64,000 nucleotides of DNA. It comes from an uncultured Prochlorococcus sp. (GTDB taxonomy: Bacteria > Cyanobacteriota > Cyanobacteriia > PCC-6307 > Cyanobiaceae). The notes under the pieces were generated by a model, which was given only the letters and a program-made list of their open reading frames with translations, made no database searches and was not told the DNA's origin. Shown piece after piece: positions 56,763-64,000 of this stretch. Location of the stretch: positions 1 through 64,000 of the forward strand of contig CACJUL010000004.1 of NCBI GenBank assembly GCA_902596585.1. The letters are read 5' to 3'. The translations under genes and the position numbers were made by a program. The first letter of the stretch is position 1. Every line of letters begins with the position of its first letter.

Positions 56763-57419
56763 TTAAGTTTTTATTATGTAAGGCTTGATATTTATTGTTT
56801 GTTTATCGACTAAAGCAATTTCAGGATAATGATTTTTGGGCTTATCCTTTGGACCGATAGCTATTACATCGGCAATTCTTAACTGTAAGGGGTTTAAATA
56901 AAGAGATGAAATTGAGGCATTTTTATTCCCATCCTTGCCTGCGAAGGCGATTCCAAGTAGTTTCCCCCAGACGTAAATATTATTCTTAGCGGAAACTATC
57001 GCCCCTGGATTTACGTCTCCAACAATGCAGAGGTTACCATTTGAAAATATTCTTTCTCCTGATCTAACGGTCCCTTCGTGAAAAATATCATCTTTCTTTT
57101 GCGAATCGATTAGAAGTAACTCATCCTTAATAGCTTGTTCTTTGAAGAAAGTTGAGTCTATTTTTAAAGATTTTCCTGCCAATATTGTGTCTCTGTTATT
57201 TGAGCAAATTGATAAAGAATGAATGTTCAGGTCGTCAAAATTATTTTTGAATTTCGATAATTGATGAGAACTGATTGACTCATTGATTGAGAATATTTTT
57301 GCCTCCAAAGGGACTTTCATCGAGGAAAATTGTTTGAAAATTTCATAGATATCGTCAAGATTTTTAAAAGATATAGTTTCTAGATATTCATTATCAGTAG
57401 TAGTTATAAAAATTTTCAT
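56763..57419 (-). CDS. minC: Septum site-determining protein MinC
   Basis: A 218-residue FtsZ inhibitor. The C-terminal beta-helix domain is clear (GTVRSGERIFSNGNLCIVGD, VNPGAIVSAKNNIYVWGKLL, GIAFAGKDGN, LNPLQLRIADVIA). The N-terminal domain is diverged. It is 119 bp upstream of minD and 4 bp downstream of the HD hydrolase gene, all on the same strand, forming a minCDE cluster in the order C, D, E. Confidence 0.92.
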   Translation of the reverse strand: MKIFITTTDNEYLETISFKNLDDIYEIFKQFSSMKVPLEAKIFSINESISSHQLSKFKNNFDDLNIHSLSICSNNRDTILAGKSLKIDSTFFKEQAIKDELLLIDSQKKDDIFHEGTVRSGERIFSNGNLCIVGDVNPGAIVSAKNNIYVWGKLLGIAFAGKDGNKNASISSLYLNPLQLRIADVIAIGPKDKPKNHYPEIALVDKQTINIKPYIIKT

Positions 57420-57423
57420 TAAA

Positions 57424-58686
57424 TTAATTAATATAATTGCTTTTTAATAACGAAATTTGTTTTTTAATCTCATTCTTGATTAGACCTGGGTAAATAATAA
57501 AGGAGCTTTCCTCCGATTTCATTAGAGTTTTTATTAATGCAGAATTATTTTCTAATGAATTTTGATATATTCCATCCCATATTTTTAGAGCGTTATTAGA
57601 TTCAAAACCTTTAAAAGATCTTTCCTTAATTCCACAAAATATTTCTGAATTGTAATTATTCGATTCGCATAATTCCCTTGCAAATGCAAGTATCTTTAGT
57701 CTATCTATTTTACTTAAAAAACTTATGTCTGATGCCTTTAATAGATCCCTATCAATAAACATTTTGCAAAGGGTAGAGAGTGGTTCGAAAGATTCATCTT
57801 TCCATCTAATCAGATGGTAGTAAAAGGTTATATCATCATTTCTTATGAAATCATCAAAATCAACCTTTGAAGGAGAAAATATCCAATTGTGAAGAGATTT
57901 ATCTATCGAAATCTTCTTTTCCGAATTATTTTTTATTGTGCATAAAATTTTTTCTAAAATCCATGTGGATATCTCATTTATTTTATGGTTATAGATAGTT
58001 CTATACATCAAGTTTCTTAATACTAAGAAATGTTCAATAGCAACTATCCCTTTTGGTTTAATCGCAATATTACCGTCAGGAGAAAAAGTCAGGGCTGAAA
58101 TAATTCTCTCCAAATCTACCAAGCCATATTTGGTGCCTGTGTTGTAACTATCGCGTAAAAGATAATCGAGACGATCGCAATCTATTTCACTGCTAATCAA
58201 TGTTTTTAAAGGTTTTGAAAATAATTGTTTTGATTCAAATAATTCTCCAATTTGTCTGGGTAGTTCCTTATCATATTTTTTTAGTATTGAATTTATTGGA
58301 GAGTAGTATTTAACAAGTTTTTGAGACCACTTTTCATGATTATGATCGAATATTGTTTCGCTTGTATGACTTAAAGGTCCATGGCCTAAATCATGTAAAA
58401 GAGCGGCACCATAAAGAACAAATTTATTTTCACTAAATGAAGATTTTTTCTGAGTTAATCTCTGACATATTTTTCTTGCGATATAAAAAACGCCAATTGA
58501 ATGAGTAAACCTACTCGACTCTGCGCCATGAAAAAGTAATGATGCAGCGCCCAATTGTTTTATTCTTCTTAATCTCTGAAAAGCAATTGTATCAATTAAT
58601 TCCATAATCATTAATTCCTCAGGCTTTCCTGAATCAAACACTATTTCTTTGTGAATCGGATCATGGAAAATTCTTTTAATACTCAT
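57424..58686 (-). CDS. HD-domain phosphohydrolase, dNTPase-like
   Basis: A 420-residue HD-superfamily protein. The metal-binding HD motif is in AALLHDLGHGPLSHTSE, preceded by FTHSIGVFYIARKI and followed by IDCDRLDYLLRDSYNTG. These are features of deoxynucleoside-triphosphate triphosphohydrolase-like proteins (SAMHD1/YdhJ type). The substrate is unknown. It lies between ctpA and minC with gaps of 15 and 4 bp, so it is probably cotranscribed with them. Confidence 0.87.
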   Translation of the reverse strand: MSIKRIFHDPIHKEIVFDSGKPEELMIMELIDTIAFQRLRRIKQLGAASLLFHGAESSRFTHSIGVFYIARKICQRLTQKKSSFSENKFVLYGAALLHDLGHGPLSHTSETIFDHNHEKWSQKLVKYYSPINSILKKYDKELPRQIGELFESKQLFSKPLKTLISSEIDCDRLDYLLRDSYNTGTKYGLVDLERIISALTFSPDGNIAIKPKGIVAIEHFLVLRNLMYRTIYNHKINEISTWILEKILCTIKNNSEKKISIDKSLHNWIFSPSKVDFDDFIRNDDITFYYHLIRWKDESFEPLSTLCKMFIDRDLLKASDISFLSKIDRLKILAFARELCESNNYNSEIFCGIKERSFKGFESNNALKIWDGIYQNSLENNSALIKTLMKSEESSFIIYPGLIKNEIKKQISLLKSNYIN

Positions 58687-58701
58687 CTTTTATAAATTTT
58701 T

Positions 58702-60027
58702 TTAATCTTTTGCTACTACATTTATTGTCTCTTCACTTTTAAATTCATTATCTTCAATTGAAACTTCTTCTTTTTCTAAAAGTGACTCCAGAAATAATTC
58801 TGCATTTCTAACCCATTTGTCATCAGAACTTCCGTATTCACTAGTATCGACTAAGTCTAGTAATTTATCAGGTGTAATTCCTTGACCTTGAATATTATTA
58901 CCGTTGGGAGTTAGATAACTAGCCACTGTTATGGCTATTCCACTATCTTCTCCTAAACTTTTTAAGGATTGAATTAAACCTTTCCCATACGTCTGTTCTC
59001 CCATGAGAATTGATCTATCATTATCTTGCAAAGAACCTGCAAGTATCTCACTAGCACTAGCAGTCCCTTTATTAACCAAAGTCACCATTGGTCCATCAAA
59101 TGATGTATCTTCTTGAGACGTGATTGCGTCTTTGATCCCATTTCTATCTTTTGTTTCTACTACTGGTCTTTTGCTCAGCAATGAATCTGCAACTGCTATT
59201 CCCGAGCTGACTAATCCGCCTGAATTATTTCTGAGATCCAATATCAATCCTTCAACTTCTTTCTCTCTTAGCTCCTGAAGAGCTTCTTCAACTTTTTTAG
59301 GTACGCTCTCGCTAAATTGAGTGATCCTTAAATATCCAATTGTGTGAGAATCGTCTCTTAGTCTCTTGGTTCTTACAGGTCTAAGATCTACTGATCTTCT
59401 TTCCAAATCAACCTCTCTAATTTCTCCTAATTTTGACGTAATTTCAACTAAAACTTTTGTTCCTGATTCACCTCTTAATTTAGAGGCAGTATTCGCAAGT
59501 CCTAATACATTTGTCGGAATCCCATCTACCTTCTCAATAAATTCCCCACTAACTATTCCAGATTCTTCCGCTGGTGAGCCCCCGAGAGTAGATACTACTA
59601 TTACTTTTTTGCTATCCTCATCCTCACCCAATTGGAGTCCTACACCATTAATTTCACTACCAAAATTGCTCGATTTCAAGAGTTCATAATCTTTAGGGCG
59701 TAAAATTCTTGTATATGGATCTTCTAGGGGTCTTAGCATGTCTTCAATCGCTGAATAAGCTTCTTCACTTGTTTCAATTTGTTTCTGTAATGTTTTTTGT
59801 CTAATTCTCTTCCATTGTATTTCATCAAACTTGTCTGGGTCGTAGAAACCCTCGTTCACTAAGGTCCAAGCATCAAGGACTAATTGCTTGCTATCACTGA
59901 GAGCATAGACTCCTTCAATCAATAAAAAATTTGTAGAAAGAACAATGATCATTAATATATTGATCATTGTCTTGAATGTTAAAAGTTTGTTAAAAGATGA
60001 ATTCATTGGGTTAAGGGTTAACACCAA
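58702..60027 (-). CDS. ctp: Carboxyl-terminal processing protease CtpA family
   Basis: A 441-residue S41 serine protease. An N-terminal signal or anchor ([15 protein letters not shown]) is followed by a PDZ domain ([19 protein letters not shown]) and the catalytic Ser/Lys dyad in [18 protein letters not shown] and [12 protein letters not shown]. In cyanobacteria CtpA trims the C-terminus of D1 so that the manganese cluster can form; other Ctp paralogs exist, so the exact paralog is inferred. ATG 60006 is an alternative start. It is divergent from petB with a 50-bp gap. Confidence 0.88.
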   Translation of the reverse strand: MVLTLNPMNSSFNKLLTFKTMINILMIIVLSTNFLLIEGVYALSDSKQLVLDAWTLVNEGFYDPDKFDEIQWKRIRQKTLQKQIETSEEAYSAIEDMLRPLEDPYTRILRPKDYELLKSSNFGSEINGVGLQLGEDEDSKKVIVVSTLGGSPAEESGIVSGEFIEKVDGIPTNVLGLANTASKLRGESGTKVLVEITSKLGEIREVDLERRSVDLRPVRTKRLRDDSHTIGYLRITQFSESVPKKVEEALQELREKEVEGLILDLRNNSGGLVSSGIAVADSLLSKRPVVETKDRNGIKDAITSQEDTSFDGPMVTLVNKGTASASEILAGSLQDNDRSILMGEQTYGKGLIQSLKSLGEDSGIAITVASYLTPNGNNIQGQGITPDKLLDLVDTSEYGSSDDKWVRNAELFLESLLEKEEVSIEDNEFKSEETINVVAKD

Positions 60028-60077
60028 GTATAAGAATTTTAAGTAAGCTCTTTATATCAAAGCTAATTTTTTTTTGG

Positions 60078-60734
60078 ATGGCGAATTCTTCATCTGTTTA
60101 TGACTGGTTTCAAGAAAGGCTTGAAATCCAAGACATAACTGACGACGTAACTTCCAAGTACGTACCCCCTCACGTAAATATTTTCTATTGTTTAGGAGGC
60201 ATAACTTTAGTATGCTTCTTAATTCAATTTGCAACAGGTTTTGCAATGACTTTTTACTATAAGCCAACTGTTACGCAAGCTTATAGTTCTGTAAGTTATT
60301 TGATGACTGATGTAAGTTTCGGATGGTTAATAAGATCAGTACACAGATGGAGTGCATCTATGATGGTCTTAATGTTAATTCTCCATGTCTTTAGAGTTTA
60401 TCTTACAGGTGGTTTCAAAAGACCAAGAGAACTAACTTGGGTCACAGGTGTTGTAATGGCGGTCATAACTGTTGCTTTTGGTGTTACGGGTTATTCCTTG
60501 CCTTGGGATCAAGTTGGTTATTGGGCAGTCAAAATTGTTTCAGGAGTGCCTGCAGCCATTCCAGTAATTGGAGATTTTATGGTTGAACTACTTAGAGGTG
60601 GAGAAAGTGTTGGTCAATCTACATTGACCAGATTTTACAGTCTTCATACTTTTGTTTTGCCATGGTCATTAGCAGTTTTCATGTTGATGCATTTTCTAAT
60701 GATTCGTAAACAGGGTATTTCAGGTCCTTTATAA
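60078..60734 (+). CDS. petB: Cytochrome b6 PetB
   Basis: A 218-residue subunit of the cytochrome b6f complex, which links photosystems II and I. Four helices with heme histidines are visible ([20 protein letters not shown] and [19 protein letters not shown]), along with [12 protein letters not shown] and the [10 protein letters not shown] segment near the quinone site. petD follows after 32 bp. Confidence 0.98.
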   Translation: MANSSSVYDWFQERLEIQDITDDVTSKYVPPHVNIFYCLGGITLVCFLIQFATGFAMTFYYKPTVTQAYSSVSYLMTDVSFGWLIRSVHRWSASMMVLMLILHVFRVYLTGGFKRPRELTWVTGVVMAVITVAFGVTGYSLPWDQVGYWAVKIVSGVPAAIPVIGDFMVELLRGGESVGQSTLTRFYSLHTFVLPWSLAVFMLMHFLMIRKQGISGPL

Positions 60735-60766
60735 ACCTTTATACTTAAATTATCTCCAAGATTCAA

Positions 60767-61249
60767 ATGTCAACGCTTAAAAAACCAGATTTATCAGATC
60801 CAAAATTAAGAGCAAAGCTAGCCAAAGGTATGGGTCATAACTACTATGGAGAGCCGGCATGGCCAAACGATTTACTTTATATTTTCCCAGTAGTGATTCT
60901 CGGGACTATCGCATGTGTCGTTGGATTAGCTGTCCTGGATCCCGCAATGTTGGGAGACAAAGCAAATCCTTTCGCTACTCCTTTAGAAATATTACCTGAA
61001 TGGTATCTCTATCCAGTTTTTCAGATATTAAGAGTTGTCCCTAATAAGCTTTTAGGTATTGCGCTTCAAACATTAATACCTCTTGGTTTAATGATTTTAC
61101 CTTTTATAGAAAACGTAAATAAATTCTCTAATCCTTTCAGAAGGCCAGTAGCGATGTCAGTTTTTTTATTTGGTACTTTTTTAACAATTTATCTTGGTAT
61201 TGGAGCTTGTCTACCTATAGATAAATCCCTAACTTTAGGTTTATTTTAA
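60767..61249 (+). CDS. petD: Cytochrome b6f subunit IV PetD
   Basis: A 160-residue three-helix protein that completes the cytochrome b core together with Pet[38 protein letters not shown] and [16 protein letters not shown] are diagnostic and include the PEWY quinol-site motif. Its stop is 3 bp from that of the convergent invertase gene. Confidence 0.98.
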   Translation: MSTLKKPDLSDPKLRAKLAKGMGHNYYGEPAWPNDLLYIFPVVILGTIACVVGLAVLDPAMLGDKANPFATPLEILPEWYLYPVFQILRVVPNKLLGIALQTLIPLGLMILPFIENVNKFSNPFRRPVAMSVFLFGTFLTIYLGIGACLPIDKSLTLGLF

Positions 61250-61252
61250 ATT

Positions 61253-62692
61253 TTAGATTTTAAACATACTTAAGTCATCATTATCTTCTCTTAGAAAATG
61301 ATTCATTAATAAAAAACCAACTATGGTCCATGTTTGATATGTTCTTGATTGTTGTCCAACCCAAGTACCTGTTGGCCCATCAAAATATTCGGCCCATTCT
61401 TGTTTAGGTAATTGATTAAGTTGACACCAATAAGATTCTTCTATTAAAGATTTCATTTCCTCCATTAGCATTACATCATCTGAAGGGAATTTTTTTTGAT
61501 GTAAAAGAACAGCTGTGCCAAAAAACCAAAGTAAACTTGGCCAGTGACCACCATTATGATAACTCCAAGGCCAATTCTTTGGGTCCGAACCAGTTTTATT
61601 TTGCCATTCTTCGACATCCATATGAGGGTGACAAATTCTCATAGGCATTTGAGCCATCAAATGCTGCCTGTTGTGTAAAACTAATCTAAATAAAGCTCTT
61701 TGTTCTGCAGGCGGGAGTACGCCGAACATACAAGCTAAGGAATTTCCCAAACTATAAAATCGAAAGTCAGGTCTTCCTGTTCTAATATTTCCAATTAAAT
61801 ATCCACCTCTATTTTCTAACCAATCTTGAAGCCATGAGGGAACTACCTGAGGTTGAACGTTGAATTCATTGAAGTGTTGATCATCTCCATACTGCTCTGT
61901 TGGCCTTCTTCTTAGAATTTGCATTGTTTGGCTGGTAACCCAATAATGTTTTAAAAGAAAACTTCCTAAATCCTTAACCCATTGATTTGTGAGAATAAGT
62001 CTTTGATCTAATAGCCTACTTACATGATCTGCTCTACTTAGTTCCATTAAGTTTATACAGCTTTTCAAACATCCATGCAGTAAAACTTCAACTTCTAGTG
62101 GTGCTCCCCATACATCCATAGGTCTATCAATCATAAATGCACAATCCGGAACAAAAAGTACGGGAGTACCTTCAAATGTTGGATGCAGAACTAAATCCAA
62201 TAAAAGTTGAATACCTCGTTGCACGCTTTGACTTTTTCCAAATTCATAATCACCACTCTTATTAACATAATACCAACATAAAATGGGCCACCATAAACTC
62301 GCATCAGCCGAAGTAATTCTGCCAATTGATCTTTGGCCATAGTCACCAATTAGCTTCCCATTCTCTTCAACGAAACTAGTAGGAAATACCCCACGCGTTT
62401 GATAATTAGTGCTTTGTAACTCAAGGCATACACTTAAAAACTTTTTTACAATTCCGTACCGTTTTTGGGTAAGGAGATAAATCATTACAGGAACATTGTC
62501 TCTTAAAAATATTTCGCCATAATTTAACGTTTTATTTTTTGTTGGGTGTTCTAGTGCAGCCACACTGCCTACCACCTCGCCTGAAATTTCAACTAAGGTT
62601 TTTTCAAAGTGTTTTTGCGCATTTGTTACAATTTTCTCCTCTTCGGAACTTGGTCTTACTCTTAAATTTTTTTGACTAAATCTTTCTGCCAT
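61253..62692 (-). CDS. Alkaline/neutral invertase (glycoside hydrolase family 100)
   Basis: A 479-residue cytosolic invertase that splits sucrose into glucose and fructose. The family's (alpha/alpha)6 barrel motifs are present: LNYGEIFLRDNVPVMIYLL, the acidic SADASLWWPILCWYYV, and SYHNGGHWPSLLWFFGTAVL near the C-terminus. Prochlorococcus makes sucrose and glucosylglycerate as solutes, so this enzyme would turn sucrose over. It has no signal peptide. A 608-bp gene-free region lies upstream. Confidence 0.92.
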   Translation of the reverse strand: MAERFSQKNLRVRPSSEEEKIVTNAQKHFEKTLVEISGEVVGSVAALEHPTKNKTLNYGEIFLRDNVPVMIYLLTQKRYGIVKKFLSVCLELQSTNYQTRGVFPTSFVEENGKLIGDYGQRSIGRITSADASLWWPILCWYYVNKSGDYEFGKSQSVQRGIQLLLDLVLHPTFEGTPVLFVPDCAFMIDRPMDVWGAPLEVEVLLHGCLKSCINLMELSRADHVSRLLDQRLILTNQWVKDLGSFLLKHYWVTSQTMQILRRRPTEQYGDDQHFNEFNVQPQVVPSWLQDWLENRGGYLIGNIRTGRPDFRFYSLGNSLACMFGVLPPAEQRALFRLVLHNRQHLMAQMPMRICHPHMDVEEWQNKTGSDPKNWPWSYHNGGHWPSLLWFFGTAVLLHQKKFPSDDVMLMEEMKSLIEESYWCQLNQLPKQEWAEYFDGPTGTWVGQQSRTYQTWTIVGFLLMNHFLREDNDDLSMFKI

Positions 62693-63299
62693 TTCATTAA
62701 TATCCCTTTATTTAAGCCTAGTTGTTTAAGGAGACTTTGAACAAATAAAAAATTAATAAAAAAGTTTTGTATAAAAGGTTGCATAATTACAGTCGGATGG
62801 TTTAGTATTTCCTTCTGGGCAAAAAAAAATTTTTTTGCAGAATTCAGACGATTATCTTAAATCTGATTTTTGGTAATTTAATGAATTTTTGAAGATTTGA
62901 TTTCGATCAATATTTTCAGCCAGAAGAAGGGTTTTCCCTTCGAAGTGAGTTATTCACTTGTTGTTTAACTCTGCACCTAGAAAATTAAAAAACTTAGGAA
63001 CTGATGCTTTTATTGCGTCAAAACTTTATCAAATTTGATTTGGTAATTTTGAGATGTATTTGCAATAAAGGTGTGAGGTCCCGTCAAGAATATATAAATT
63101 GTTTTCATTTACTAACTTTTAGTTTTGAAAACCAACGGATCTGAGATCTTGGAAAGTCACTTTAAAATATTTTTAATGTGCACTCAAAGTAATCCTTAAT
63201 TACTTAAGGAGGCTGAACCTAAATAATTTAAGTCAATCTTATTTTTATTTGGAGAATGCAATTCATATTGAGTAGATTTATCTACAAAAGGATTTGAAC
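62693..63299. promoter_or_regulatory. Gene-free region: invertase upstream and rrn promoter/leader
   Basis: About 600 bp without a convincing gene, the largest such gap in the window. It must hold the promoter and 5' leader of the ribosomal RNA operon and the invertase promoter. Two adjacent hairpins stand out: GAAGGG-TTTT-CCCTTC (62926-62941) and AAGTGA / TCACTT (62943-62948 with 62954-62959). These could be part of the pre-rRNA leader or a small RNA. I cannot place the transcription start. Confidence 0.5.

Positions 63300-64000
<701 letters not shown>

Overview
This window looks like the chromosome of a high-light-adapted Prochlorococcus, most likely of the HLI/HLII groups. The DNA is very AT-rich, genes are packed with tiny gaps or overlaps, and the photosynthesis genes are cyanobacterial: psbB/psbT, psbEFLJ, psbK, psbM, petB/petD, ndhCKJ and chlD. 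A lone, badly degenerate phycoerythrin beta gene (cpeB) with its lyase (cpeS) and no other phycobilisome gene is typical of this lineage. The first ~700 nt of a cyanobacterial 16S rRNA gene closes the window. Species assignment is inference from gene content; no database was searched.

Layout. 1-8.2 kb: the 5' part of murJ, sfsA, the ammonium transporter amt behind a perfect NtcA box, ispH, a DoxX protein, purH, an esterase and a DUF3155 protein. 8.2-14.1 kb: a structured intergenic region, a soluble Hik2/CSK-like histidine kinase, cobS without a normal start codon, tgt-psbK, an oxidoreductase, a CNNM/CorC-type membrane protein and a CAT-anticodon tRNA. 14.3-26.7 kb: pyrE, ygfZ-like, a RecB/RNase H-fold nuclease, a phosphohexomutase, an ITPase, a carotenoid oxygenase, hisB, fabI, a peroxiredoxin-like protein, a DegT aminotransferase, photolyase, NUDIX and folK. 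26.8-35.3 kb: chlD, MlaD/MlaF-type lipid transport genes, yvcK, ndhCKJ, then the classic rubredoxin-ycf48-psbEFLJ photosystem II biogenesis cluster (to 36.2 kb). 36.2-44.6 kb: mtnP, an NDH2-SelD fusion, a CCA-adding-type enzyme, a UvrD/PcrA helicase, a small coiled-coil gene and the remnant phycoerythrin locus (cpeB, cpeS and an overlapping 59-aa gene). 44.7-46.7 kb: a VTT-domain membrane protein, an exported protein, and a ~0.7-kb insert between a tRNA-Phe 3' fragment and intact tRNA-Phe. 46.8-55.4 kb: a sugar kinase, metK, ribosomal protein S1, nrdR, psbT-psbB, a ferredoxin-like gene, psbM, prmC, tsaC, a tiny membrane protein and tRNA-Thr. 55.5-64 kb: the minE-minD-minC cell-division cluster, an HD hydrolase, ctpA, petB-petD, a GH100 invertase, a 0.6-kb gene-free region and 16S rRNA.

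How the genes fit together. Much of the window serves oxygenic photosynthesis. Ycf48, rubredoxin and CtpA help build photosystem II; PsbB/T/E/F/L/J/K/M are its subunits; PetB/PetD form half of cytochrome b6f; NdhC/K/J belong to the cyclic-electron-flow NDH-1 complex; ChlD and IspH feed chlorophyll and isoprenoid synthesis.

Most unusual points: (1) minD carries an apparent one-base deletion in an A-tract that puts its membrane-targeting tail out of frame. (2) A small tRNA-Phe-anchored island encodes a lipoprotein and has clustered TTCCATAC repeats, resembling a decayed integrative element. (3) The relict cpeB/cpeS locus includes an unannotated-looking 59-aa gene. (4) A RecB-like protein keeps its Fe-S cysteines and exonuclease acids but seems to have lost the RecB active-site acids.
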